From Pseudorhodoplanes sinuspersici (lineage in GTDB: Bacteria > Pseudomonadota > Alphaproteobacteria > Rhizobiales > Xanthobacteraceae), in contig NZ_CP021112.1 of NCBI RefSeq assembly GCF_002119765.1, positions 5,636,501 to 5,700,500 on the forward strand: DNA of 64,000 nt. Reading direction: 5' to 3'. Positions 8,730 to 16,906 of the stretch are shown here, piece after piece. The notes under the pieces are model-generated. The model saw only the letters and a list, made by a program, of their open reading frames with translations. It did no database searches and was not told the origin of the DNA. Numbering within the stretch: the first letter of the stretch is position 1; every line of letters starts with the position of its first letter. The position numbers were made by a program, and so were the translations under genes.

Positions 8730-9656
8730 TCACAGGCTCCGCTTGCGCAGGCGCGGATCGAGCGACACCCGCAAGCCTTCGCCGAGCAGGTTGAAGCCAA
8801 GCACGGTGACGAAGATGGCGATGATCGGCAGGATCATGCCCCACGGCGCCTGATACATGTAGTTGCGGGCGCCGGCGATCATCATGCCCCAGGCCGGCAC
8901 ATCGGCCGGCACGCTCAAGCCGACGAAGCTCAAAATCGCCTCGACGATCACGCCGATCCCGACCTGCAACGTGAACAGCGTGATGATCAGCGGCGCCACG
9001 CTTGGCAGGATCTCGCGCAGGATGATCCGCAGATCGCCGAATCCCAGCAGCCGCGCGGCCGAAACGAAATCCTTGCGCCGCACGACAATCACCTCGGAGC
9101 GCACCACGCGGCAGAAACGCGTCCAGTCCACCAGCACGATCGCCAGGATCACATTGCCGATGCCGGTGCCGAAGCCGACCATCAGCGTCAGCGACAGCAC
9201 CACCGGCGGCAGCGACATCCACAAGTCGACGAAATGGCTGATGATGCGGTCGATCCAGCCGCCGAAATAACCGGCGAGCAACGCCAGTGTTGTCCCGAGC
9301 AGCATCGCGCCGATGGCGGCGCCGAACCCGACCAGCAATGCGACGCGCGCGCCATAGATCATCTGCGACAGGATACAGCGGCCGAGGCTGTCGGTGCCGA
9401 ACGGGTATTGCGACGTGCCGTCGGCCGCCCACATCGGCGGCAGCAGCATATTGATGAGATCCTGATTGGCCGGATCGTTCGGCGCGATCTGCGGGGCGAA
9501 CAAGGCGCAGGTCACCATGATCGTGACGATGATCGCGCCGACAACCACCTTCGGCGAGCGGATGGCGCCGCGCAATGCCTCCATCACCGGTGACGATGCT
9601 TTCGTTGCCGGCTTTGGCGCAGTCACGGTGACGGGCACGGATACGGTTTCCTGCAT
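8730..9656 (-). CDS. ABC transporter permease, DppC/OppC type
   Basis: Inner-membrane permease of 308 aa with the OppC-like N-terminal membrane helix (VVVGAIIVTIMVTCALFAP) and the NDPANQD and GTDSLGRCILSQMIYGAR segments, then the permease core. The EAA-type loop SAARLLGFGDLRIILREILP contacts the ATPase. It starts one base after the stop of the DppB-like gene (TGACATG) and has the same arrangement with the ATPase behind it, so the three are translationally coupled. Confidence 0.9.
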   Translation of the reverse strand: MQETVSVPVTVTAPKPATKASSPVMEALRGAIRSPKVVVGAIIVTIMVTCALFAPQIAPNDPANQDLINMLLPPMWAADGTSQYPFGTDSLGRCILSQMIYGARVALLVGFGAAIGAMLLGTTLALLAGYFGGWIDRIISHFVDLWMSLPPVVLSLTLMVGFGTGIGNVILAIVLVDWTRFCRVVRSEVIVVRRKDFVSAARLLGFGDLRIILREILPSVAPLIITLFTLQVGIGVIVEAILSFVGLSVPADVPAWGMMIAGARNYMYQAPWGMILPIIAIFVTVLGFNLLGEGLRVSLDPRLRKRSL

Positions 9657-9657
9657 G

Positions 9658-10677
9658 TCAGGCCCGTCGCAGCTTGGGATTGAGAACGACATAGAGAATG
9701 TCGACCACGGTATTGATCAGCAGCGTAATGACGCAGAACACCAGCGCGATGCCCTGGATCAACGGCAGGTCGTGATTTCGGACAGCCTGGACCATCAGAT
9801 TGCCGATGCCGGGGTAGGAGAAGATCGTCTCCACCAGCAGCGTGCCGCCGAACAGAAAGCCGAATTGCGCCCCGATCAGCGTGATGGTCGGCAAAGCCGA
9901 ATTGCGCAGCATGTGTTTGAGGATGATCTGCTGTTCGGTCAGGCCGCGCTGACGCGCGACCGTGACGTAATGATCGTCGGAGGCTTCCAGAAGCGATGAG
10001 CGCAGCACGCGAATGACCAGCGGACTGAAGCCGAGCGCCAAAGCCGATGCCGGCAGGATCAGATGCAGGAAGGCATTGTGCCAATGTCCGAACTGGAACG
10101 TGATGATGTAGTCGATCAGCAGAAAGCCCGTTCCACCGGCCGGCATGACGATGCCGGAATCGACGCGGCCGGAAAACGGCAGCCATCCCAGCATCACGCC
10201 GAAGCCCAACATCAGGAAAATCGCCCACAGAAAGGCCGGGATCGACAGCATGCACACCACCAGCACATCGAGAATATTCTCGATGACGGTGCCACGTGTG
10301 CCGTAGAGCAATAGCCCGCCCGGAATGCTGATGATCAGCGCCAGCGCCAGTCCGGCAAACGACAATTCCAGCGTCGCCGGCAGTGAATTAGCAAGCAGCC
10401 GCGTCACCGGCTCACGGAATGAAATCGACGTGCCGAGATTGCCATGCAAGGCGTCGCGCAGCCAGATGACATATTGAACGACGATCGAACGATCGAGCCC
10501 GAGCGCATGCCGCACCGCGTCCGCGTCGGCCTGCGTGGCATTGGGCGGCAACAGCATGGCCAAGGGATCAGCCGGCAATGCCCGCAACACGAAGAATACG
10601 ACGATCGATAGCAGCAGCACCGTCGGGATGGCTCCCGCAAAGCGCCTTGCCGCGACGTTGATCAGAGCTTTGAACAT
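9658..10677 (-). CDS. ABC transporter permease, DppB/OppB type
   Basis: Inner-membrane permease of 339 aa. The N-terminal helix (IPTVLLLSIVVFFVLRALPADP) and the GNLGTSISFREPVTRLLANSLPATLEL segment are typical of DppB/OppB. The EAA-like loop (VTVARQRGLTEQQIILKHMLRN) is near the C-terminal third. It pairs with the DppC-like protein. The gap to the binding-protein gene upstream contains a large palindromic repeat, a common arrangement that keeps binding protein more abundant than permease. Confidence 0.9.
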   Translation of the reverse strand: MFKALINVAARRFAGAIPTVLLLSIVVFFVLRALPADPLAMLLPPNATQADADAVRHALGLDRSIVVQYVIWLRDALHGNLGTSISFREPVTRLLANSLPATLELSFAGLALALIISIPGGLLLYGTRGTVIENILDVLVVCMLSIPAFLWAIFLMLGFGVMLGWLPFSGRVDSGIVMPAGGTGFLLIDYIITFQFGHWHNAFLHLILPASALALGFSPLVIRVLRSSLLEASDDHYVTVARQRGLTEQQIILKHMLRNSALPTITLIGAQFGFLFGGTLLVETIFSYPGIGNLMVQAVRNHDLPLIQGIALVFCVITLLINTVVDILYVVLNPKLRRA

Positions 10678-10715
10678 ATAACCGTCATTCCCGCAGAGCG
10701 GGCCTATGTCCGTTG

Positions 10716-10826
10716 GTCATTCCGGGGCGCGCCTGAAAGGCGCGAGCCCGGAATCCAGTCAAGTGCTCGGAAATGGTCTCTGGATTCCGGGTTCGCGGGC
10801 CTAAAAGCCCGCGCCCCGGAATGACG
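10716..10826. repeat. Nested palindromic repeat between binding-protein and permease genes
   Basis: GTCATTCCGGGGCGCG (10716-10731) is the exact reverse complement of CGCGCCCCGGAATGAC (10810-10825). Inside, GAGCCCGGAATCCAG faces TGGATTCCGGGTTC. A further GTCATTCC lies just outside at 10684. This belongs to a class of extended palindromes common in Rhizobiales and differs in sequence from the element at 3123. In the operon RNA it would form a long stem that could stabilise the upstream message or attenuate the downstream one. Confidence 0.8.
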
Positions 10827-10846
10827 ACATAAACCGAGACGCGGCG

Positions 10847-12388
10847 CTACCCCTTCCGCTTGGCTTCCGCCGGCAGGATATAGCCCTGCGAGTAGATCGG
10901 CAGATCGACCGTCTTCTTGGTCACGACATTGGCGGCGGGCTGCAACAGCGGAATGCTCCAGGAATTCTCCGATGCATCCTTGTTGAGAGCGCGATACCCT
11001 TCCAGCCGCTCCTCGCCGAGCTTCATGGCGAACAGTTTGGCGATGCGCTCGCCATTGGCCGGCTCCTTCCATGCCGAGAAACGCAGCGCCGGGTTGAGAA
11101 TGCGGCCGGAATAGTTTTCCGGATCTCCCGTGGCGTTGGCCCAGCTATAGAGCATGATGCCCGGCAGCTTGGCGCCGTGGTTGAGTTCGAGATATTTGGC
11201 GACCGTGGTCTCTTCGATTTTCACGTCCACACCGATCTGACGCCACATCGCGGCAATCGCCTGTGCGATTTCATAGTCGTTCGGGAATGTGCCGTTGGTC
11301 GTGAGGAAGGTCATCTGCAGCGGCTTCGCCTTGCTGAAACCGGCCTTCTCCATGATTTCGGCCGCCCGCTTGCGATCGAAGGGGAATTTATAGCCGGGCA
11401 CATCGCCGCTTGACCCTGGCGTCGCCAGCACCTGCAGCGGCTTTGCGACATTGTTGAAGAACGCCTTGGCCAAAGCCGCCTTGTCGATCGCCATGTGCAG
11501 GGCGGTGCGCACATCCTTGTTCTGATACGTCTCTACATAGCTCGGAATCTGCAGCATGTAGATTTCGGCCTGCGGGAACAGATTGACCGAAAGCTCCGGC
11601 TTGCTCTGCAGGCGCACCGCTTCGCGGAACGGCAATTGCACAGCAACATCGACCCGGCCGGATTCGATCGCGGCAACGCGCGTCGAGGCTTCCGGCAGCG
11701 CCTGGAAGGTCACATTCTTGATCGACGGCACGCCGCCCCAATACTTGTCGAAGGCTTCGAGCACGATGCGCGAACCGCGCTGATAATCGACCAGCTTGTA
11801 GGGGCCTGCTCCGATCGGCTTGGCCACGAAGCCTTCGTCGCCGACCTTCTCGTGATAGGCCTTGGGGAGAATGTAGACAGTGAGGAAGCCGAGATAGAAT
11901 TCAGCGGACGGCGAGGGTTTGGAATAAACCAGCACGGCCTGCGTCGGCGAAATGATCTCGACGTCCTTCAAATCCTGAAGAAGGCCGGCAATGGCCAGCT
12001 TCTTGTCCTTGTGCGGACGCGTGACCCAGCTGTATTTCACATCTTCCGTGGTCAGCTTCGAACCATCGTGGAAGAACATATCGTCGCGCAGCGTGATCTC
12101 GAGCCGGGTAGAGTTGTCATCCACCCATTTGCGCGAGACGATCTGGCGCGGCTGCAGCTTCTGGTCGGATGAATAATGCAACGGAGAATCGAAGACGCAT
12201 TTATAAATCGACTGACCGACCGGGAATGTCACCGATGTGGGGTCCCAGCTCTGGACATCGGCCATGAACGCGATGTTCAGGGCGTCCGGCGATTGTGCGT
12301 TTGCGACCTTTGAAAGAAATGCTGTCGCCGGCAAACCCATCATCAGCGACACGAATTCACGTTTGGTCAGATCATTCATTTTGCCCAT
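10847..12388 (-). CDS. ABC transporter substrate-binding protein, family 5 (peptide/nickel/opine type)
   Basis: Periplasmic receptor of 513 aa that sets the importer's specificity. The N-terminus (TKREFVSLMMGLPATAFLSKVANAQS) is a signal peptide resembling a Tat leader but with one arginine. The mature part has the family 5 pattern: SWDP, FDSPLHYSSDQKLQPR, LRDDMFFHDGSKLTTEDVKYSW. The ATG at 12388 has GAGGGA seven bases upstream. First gene of the unit SBP-DppB-DppC-ATPase-GntR. Family 5 proteins bind peptides but also opines and glycosides, so the ligand cannot be named. Confidence 0.9.
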   Translation of the reverse strand: MGKMNDLTKREFVSLMMGLPATAFLSKVANAQSPDALNIAFMADVQSWDPTSVTFPVGQSIYKCVFDSPLHYSSDQKLQPRQIVSRKWVDDNSTRLEITLRDDMFFHDGSKLTTEDVKYSWVTRPHKDKKLAIAGLLQDLKDVEIISPTQAVLVYSKPSPSAEFYLGFLTVYILPKAYHEKVGDEGFVAKPIGAGPYKLVDYQRGSRIVLEAFDKYWGGVPSIKNVTFQALPEASTRVAAIESGRVDVAVQLPFREAVRLQSKPELSVNLFPQAEIYMLQIPSYVETYQNKDVRTALHMAIDKAALAKAFFNNVAKPLQVLATPGSSGDVPGYKFPFDRKRAAEIMEKAGFSKAKPLQMTFLTTNGTFPNDYEIAQAIAAMWRQIGVDVKIEETTVAKYLELNHGAKLPGIMLYSWANATGDPENYSGRILNPALRFSAWKEPANGERIAKLFAMKLGEERLEGYRALNKDASENSWSIPLLQPAANVVTKKTVDLPIYSQGYILPAEAKRKG

Positions 12389-12731
12389 AATAATATCCCT
12401 CTCCCGATTTATTGCGTGGCTGGCTGTTGGCTTGCGGTTAAGCCCACGGATCGATGCGCAGATTTACAGAAGGGTTTGCAAGTTGCATGCCCAGGTTACG
12501 CGCCTGTAAGCCCGGACGCGGCGTGCAGTTCTTGCGCACAGAGCGCAGTGTCTTGCACGTGGCTGCCGGAAAGGGCTCAGGCTTTCTACGCATCGGTACC
12601 CCGCCGTTAACCGCAAAGGTCTGGACGCCCCGGAATCCAGCCTTGCTAGAAATAGTATACTGTATTTTATTGTTCGCCCGTCAAGCCTCAGCTTTGGGCT
12701 TCAGGACATCGATTGTGAGGATAATGTCAGC
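12389..12731. other. Divergent regulatory region between importer and MDR-thiolase units
   Basis: No gene is supported in this 343-base stretch. It holds the second GTATAC operator (12650-12665). On the minus strand TTGACG (12679-12684) and TATACT (12654-12659) are 19 bases apart and could be a promoter for the binding-protein gene, with the operator covering the -10. The remaining leader of about 260 bases before the binding-protein start is long, but no clear riboswitch fold was recognised. Confidence 0.5.
12650..12665. promoter_or_regulatory. Probable GntR operator, site 2
   Basis: AAATAGTATACTGTAT matches site 1 (6031-6046) at 15 of 16 positions. It lies 67 bases before the MDR start and upstream of the divergent binding-protein gene, so one bound dimer could control both directions. 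The single mismatch breaks one outer base pair of the palindrome, which may weaken binding. Confidence 0.68.
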
Positions 12732-13679
12732 ATGCGCGCGGTTCAGTTCGATACCTATGGCGCCCCCGGCGTGCTGCATTTGCGAGATGCGCAGCATCCG
12801 CACCCCGGCGCTGGCGAAGTTCTGGTCGATGTTTACGCCGCCAGCCTGAACCCGGTGGACTGGAAAGTGCGGGCCGGACTGGTCGCAGCCAACTTTCCCC
12901 TCACCTTCCCTGCGACGACCGGTCGCGATGGCGCAGGCATCGTTCGCGGTGTTGGGCCAGATGTTGATCCCACGCTCATGGACAAGCGCGTTGCGTTCTT
13001 CGCGCCGCGCGGACAGGGAACGTGGACGGAGCAGATCGCACTGCCGGCCGCCGGCCTTGCGATCGTGCCAGACGATGTGACCCTCATCGATGCCGCCGCC
13101 ATGCCGCTGGCCGGAACCAGCGCCTTTATTCCGCTGGTCGATATCGCCAATGTCGCGAAAGGCATGCGCGTTCTTGTGCATGCAGGCGCCGGCGGCGTTG
13201 GCACGTTTGCGATCCAGATCGCCCGCGCGCGCGGCGCTGAAGTCTTCGCCACCTGCTCGCAGCGTAATGCCGATTTTGTGGCCTCGCTTGGTGCAAACGT
13301 GATCGCTTATGATCAGGCGCCGTTCGAAACGCAGGTGAGCGATATCGACATTGTGCTGGACGTCATTGGCGGCGACGTGCATGAGCGCAGCTATAAAGTG
13401 CTCAAGCGCGGTGGCCTGATGGTATGTCTCAATGCCAAACCGTTCGTCGATCGCAGCGCCGAATATGGCGTCACGGTCAAGACCGCGCCGATCCTGCCGA
13501 AGCGGGAGATCCTGGAGTCGCTTCTGCAGATGATGGGCGCGGGCAACTTGCGCTCAGCGGTTGAGAAAACCATGCCGATCACCGATTTCCGGCAAGCCCA
13601 TGAAATGTCGGAGACCGGACATGTGCGCGGCAAAATCGTCATGCTGATCCGCAACGACGACGGAACGCCTGTCGCATGA
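12732..13679 (+). CDS. Zinc-independent MDR-family NAD(P)H oxidoreductase (quinone-oxidoreductase-like)
   Basis: A 315-aa medium-chain reductase. The N-terminal GroES-like domain contains SLNPVDWKVRAG; the Rossmann domain has the nucleotide loop HAGAGGVGTFAIQIA (about residues 154-168). Structural-zinc cysteines are absent, as in the quinone oxidoreductase/enoyl reductase branch. It would reduce a C=C or carbonyl of a pathway intermediate with NAD(P)H. It opens the rightward unit; its stop overlaps the thiolase-like start in ATGA, implying coupled translation. Confidence 0.85.
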   Translation: MRAVQFDTYGAPGVLHLRDAQHPHPGAGEVLVDVYAASLNPVDWKVRAGLVAANFPLTFPATTGRDGAGIVRGVGPDVDPTLMDKRVAFFAPRGQGTWTEQIALPAAGLAIVPDDVTLIDAAAMPLAGTSAFIPLVDIANVAKGMRVLVHAGAGGVGTFAIQIARARGAEVFATCSQRNADFVASLGANVIAYDQAPFETQVSDIDIVLDVIGGDVHERSYKVLKRGGLMVCLNAKPFVDRSAEYGVTVKTAPILPKREILESLLQMMGAGNLRSAVEKTMPITDFRQAHEMSETGHVRGKIVMLIRNDDGTPVA

Positions 13680-14845
13680 GCCGAACGCGCGCGCGATATG
13701 ATGGTGTGGTCATCGCCTCGCCGGTGACGGTCCCTTACGTCCGCTACTCGGAGAAGGATGCGCACTGGTTTTTGGCGCGCGCACTGGCGGCGCTGCTGAC
13801 ATCGTCCGGATTGAAGAAGGATCAGATCGACGGCCTCGGCGTCTCCAGCTTCACGTTGTTTCCCGATACGGCCGTCGGACTGACGCAGCATCTCGGCTTC
13901 AGCCCGCGCTGGCTCGATCATCTGCCGTTCGGGGGCGCCAGTGGCGTGATCGCGTTGCGGCGCGCGGCCCGCGCTGTGCAAAACGGCGATGCCGATGTCG
14001 TGGCCTGCGTCGCAGGCGACACCAATCATGTCGATTCCTTCCGGCAAAATCTTGCGAACTTTTCGCGCTTCGCCCGCGATGCCGTTTATCCATTGGGATC
14101 GGGCGGGCCGAATGCGAGCTTCGCGCTTTTGACCTCGCATTACATGCAGCGCTTTGGCGCGAAGGCCGAAGACTTCGGCAAGCTCTGCGTCGCCCAGCGC
14201 GACAATGCGCTGCGCAATCCGCTGGCGCTGTTCAAGAAGCCGCTGACGCTCGAGGAGTATCTCAACGCGCGCGAGATCTCCGATCCGCTGAAGCTGTTCG
14301 ACTGTGTGATGCCGTGCGCCGGCGCCGAAGGCTTCCTGGTGCTCACCGAGGATCACGCGCGGCAGCTCGGCCTGCCCTATGCCCGCATCTTGGGCACCAT
14401 CGAACGGCACAATGCGTTTCCGGACGATCCGATTCAGGATCGCGGAGGATGGATGCAAGATCGCGACGATCTTTATGCTCAGGCGATGCTCGGGCCTGAG
14501 GATCTCGACTTCTTCGAGGCTTACGACGACTACCCGGTGATCAACGCCCTGCAATTCGAAGGCCTCGGATTCTGCGGCCACGGCGAAGCCCCTAACTTCA
14601 TCCGCAGCAACACTTTTTCGATCGACGGCACGCTGCCTTTCAACACCTCGGGCGGGCAGTTATCGGTCGGCCAAGCGGGCGCCGCGGGCGGCTTTCTCGG
14701 CCTGGTGCAAGCATTGCGACAGGTCACAGACCAAGCCGGGAAAACGCAGATTCCCGAAGCAAAACATGGACTTGTGAGCGGTTTCGGGATGATCAATTAC
14801 GACCGCGGCCTGTGCACCGGCGCCGCCATCCTGGGGCGCGCATAA
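13676..14845 (+). CDS. Thiolase-like protein (Ltp/SCP-x type) lacking thiolase catalytic residues
   Basis: A 389-aa protein with the thiolase fold. The usual nucleophilic Cys is Ala88 (FGGASG) and the usual GHP histidine is Gln333 (SGGQLSVGQAG); Cys380 in the C-terminal GLCTG is present. Such degenerate thiolases pair with DUF35 proteins; the Ltp2 group does retro-aldol cleavage of acyl-CoAs rather than thiolysis. The DFFEAYDDYPVI segment (278-289) matches the Ltp region that supplies tyrosines. The adjacent gene encodes a DUF35 domain, which supports this. Retro-aldol activity here is inference from family and context. Confidence 0.85.
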   Translation: MSRTRARYDGVVIASPVTVPYVRYSEKDAHWFLARALAALLTSSGLKKDQIDGLGVSSFTLFPDTAVGLTQHLGFSPRWLDHLPFGGASGVIALRRAARAVQNGDADVVACVAGDTNHVDSFRQNLANFSRFARDAVYPLGSGGPNASFALLTSHYMQRFGAKAEDFGKLCVAQRDNALRNPLALFKKPLTLEEYLNAREISDPLKLFDCVMPCAGAEGFLVLTEDHARQLGLPYARILGTIERHNAFPDDPIQDRGGWMQDRDDLYAQAMLGPEDLDFFEAYDDYPVINALQFEGLGFCGHGEAPNFIRSNTFSIDGTLPFNTSGGQLSVGQAGAAGGFLGLVQALRQVTDQAGKTQIPEAKHGLVSGFGMINYDRGLCTGAAILGRA

Positions 14846-14848
14846 CTC

Positions 14849-16096
14849 ATGACCGACGCCCTCAAACGCCCGCAAAAACGCAATCCGATCATGCCGTTAC
14901 GGCTGCCGACGCTGCCGCCCGGCGCCCGCAGCAGAGCCGCTTTGCAGATGACGGCCGCGGTTGCGGAAGGCCGCTTCGAACTGCAGCATTGTCACGATTG
15001 CGGCCAGATCCAGTATCCGCCGCGCGATGCATGCACAAGATGTCTGTCGATACGGTTGGAGTGGAAGCCGATCGACGGCCGCGGCGAGCTGATTTCCGAT
15101 ACGCTGCTGCATCACAGCAACGAATTGTACTACCGGCAGCTTGTGCCGCTACGGCTGGGGCTCGTGCGCCTGAAAGAAGACATTACCGTACTCGCGCATC
15201 TGCACGGCGATTGCCCGAAAGCGACAGCGCCCGTGCGTGTGCGCGCGCATCTCGACAAGAGCGGACGGGCTGTTCTGATTGCTCTGCCCGCGACCGACAC
15301 CCCGAACATGGCCGATGACAGGATGCTGCGTGAGATGACCTCCGATCCGAAATTCAGGAAAGTCCTCGTCACCGACGCCAAGAGCGCGACAGGTCAGGCC
15401 TTGTGCAAAGCGTTGTCGGATGCCGGCGCCGACATGATCTGGGCCGGCGTCGCCGAGCCCTGGAAACAGCCGCCGGGCTTTGACGCTCTCACGAAACTGC
15501 CCAATGTGGCCGTGGTGCCGCTCGAACTGACAGACAGCCGCTCGGTGCAAGATCTTGCGGCATCGATCGGCGCCAAGGTCGATATCCTGATCAACAATGC
15601 TGAGTTTCATCGCAGCACCGGCATTGCCGACCGGCCGGGCACCGAGACCGCGCGCGCGGAAATGGAGATCAATTATCTCGGGCTGATGCGGCTTGCCCAA
15701 AGCTTCGGCCCGGCCATGCGCGCGCGTGCGGCGGACAGCAGCGTACCCGCAACCGCGTGGGTCAATGTTCTGTCGATCTATGCGCTGTCTTCGCTACCGT
15801 CGCAGGGCACATTTTCAGCATCGAAAGCGGCCGCGCTATCGCTCTCCCAAACCTTGCGCGCAGAGATGCGGCATGCCGGTATCCGGGTTGTGAATGTGTT
15901 TCCGGGGCCTATCGATGACGAATGGACGCAGCGCGTGCCACCGCCAAAGCTTGCCCCCTCGGCGTTAGCCAAAGCTGTGGTGAAAGCCCTGCAGGATGGT
16001 GTCGAGGATATCTATCCAGGCGATGTGGCGCAGGACCTGTTCAGCAAGTGGCGGCAGAATGCCAAGGCGCTCGAGCGGGAAATGTGGGATCAATGA
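14849..16096 (+). CDS. DUF35 (Zn-ribbon/OB-fold) domain fused to a degenerate short-chain dehydrogenase
   Basis: A 415-aa two-domain protein. Residues about 40-150 are a DUF35 acyl-CoA-associated domain: a rubredoxin-like Zn ribbon with Cys48, Cys51, Cys62 and Cys65, then an OB fold. Residues about 170-400 are an SDR Rossmann domain with key positions altered. The glycine-rich loop reads VTDAKSATG instead of TGxxxGxG, NNAG is NNAE (249-252), and the catalytic Tyr of YxxxK is Phe322 (TFSASK, Lys326). Ser309 remains. Either reduction is lost and the domain is a scaffold, or the chemistry differs. It lies directly after the thiolase-like gene, its expected partner, and overlaps the cyclase start in ATGA. 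Confidence 0.82.
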   Translation: MTDALKRPQKRNPIMPLRLPTLPPGARSRAALQMTAAVAEGRFELQHCHDCGQIQYPPRDACTRCLSIRLEWKPIDGRGELISDTLLHHSNELYYRQLVPLRLGLVRLKEDITVLAHLHGDCPKATAPVRVRAHLDKSGRAVLIALPATDTPNMADDRMLREMTSDPKFRKVLVTDAKSATGQALCKALSDAGADMIWAGVAEPWKQPPGFDALTKLPNVAVVPLELTDSRSVQDLAASIGAKVDILINNAEFHRSTGIADRPGTETARAEMEINYLGLMRLAQSFGPAMRARAADSSVPATAWVNVLSIYALSSLPSQGTFSASKAAALSLSQTLRAEMRHAGIRVVNVFPGPIDDEWTQRVPPPKLAPSALAKAVVKALQDGVEDIYPGDVAQDLFSKWRQNAKALEREMWDQ

Positions 16097-16890
16097 GCGC
16101 GACCGAGACGCCGTCCGATATTCTGCGCGAGATGACGCGGGCGCTGAAAACGCAGCACCTGCGCGTTGTCGACCTGACGCAAACGCTATCGCCACGCTTT
16201 CCGCAGATTGTGCTGCCGCCGGAATTCGACCAATGCGCACCTTTTCGAATGGAAGAGATCTCGCATTACGATGAACGCGGCCCCGGCTGGTACTGGAACA
16301 ACATTTCCTTCGGTGAGCATACCGGAACGCATTTTGATGCCCCGATCCACTGGATCACCGGCCGCGATCTGCCGAACAGCACGACGGATTCGCTTCCCCC
16401 GCAAACATTCGTGGCGCCGGCCTGTGTCGTGGATTGCTCGGCTGAAGCAAAGCAGGATGCCGACTTTCTCCTGACCGTGGACCGGCTGAAGCTTTGGGAA
16501 AAAGAGCACGGCCGCATTCCTGCGGGCTCGTGGCTGCTGATGCGCACCGACTGGTCGAAGCGCACTGACCCCGTCGCCTACCAGAACTTCGACGCTGCCG
16601 GGCAGCATTCGCCGGGGCCGGATGTTTCCGCCGTTGATTTTCTCGTCCACGAACGACAGGTCATCGGCTTCGGATCGGAAACGATCGGCACTGATGCCGG
16701 ACAGGCGGCCAATTTCCGCCCGCCCTATCCATGTCATTCGATCATGCATGGCAATGGCCGCCTCGGTCTTCAGTGCCTATGCAATCTCGATCTGCTGCCG
16801 CCAACCGGCGCAGTCATCATCGCCGCACCACTGAAAATCCTGAACGGCAGCGGCAGCCCCGTGCGCGCGCTGGCGCTCGTCGTGAGCTGA
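16093..16890 (+). CDS. Metal-dependent cyclase / kynurenine formamidase-like hydrolase
   Basis: A 265-aa cyclase-family hydrolase (the family of bacterial kynurenine formamidase and isatin hydrolase). It has the divalent-metal motif HTGTHFDAPIH after FGE. It is a close paralogue of the C-terminal half of the aldolase-cyclase fusion: both contain YDERGP(G/A)WYWNNIS, MRTDWSKR and the C-terminal LPPTGAV. The start overlaps the DUF35-SDR stop in ATGA. It probably hydrolyses an amide or lactone-type bond in the same pathway. Two related cyclases in opposite units of one regulon suggests two steps or two stereoisomers. Confidence 0.85.
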   Translation: MSATETPSDILREMTRALKTQHLRVVDLTQTLSPRFPQIVLPPEFDQCAPFRMEEISHYDERGPGWYWNNISFGEHTGTHFDAPIHWITGRDLPNSTTDSLPPQTFVAPACVVDCSAEAKQDADFLLTVDRLKLWEKEHGRIPAGSWLLMRTDWSKRTDPVAYQNFDAAGQHSPGPDVSAVDFLVHERQVIGFGSETIGTDAGQAANFRPPYPCHSIMHGNGRLGLQCLCNLDLLPPTGAVIIAAPLKILNGSGSPVRALALVVS

Positions 16891-16906
16891 GTCAGCCCCA
16901 GACTAT

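Noticed and set aside
8307-9593. A 428-codon plus-strand open frame opposite the ABC permease gene
   Set aside because: His/Arg/Gln/Asp-rich low-complexity translation typical of the antisense of hydrophobic codons; the minus-strand permease is unambiguous.
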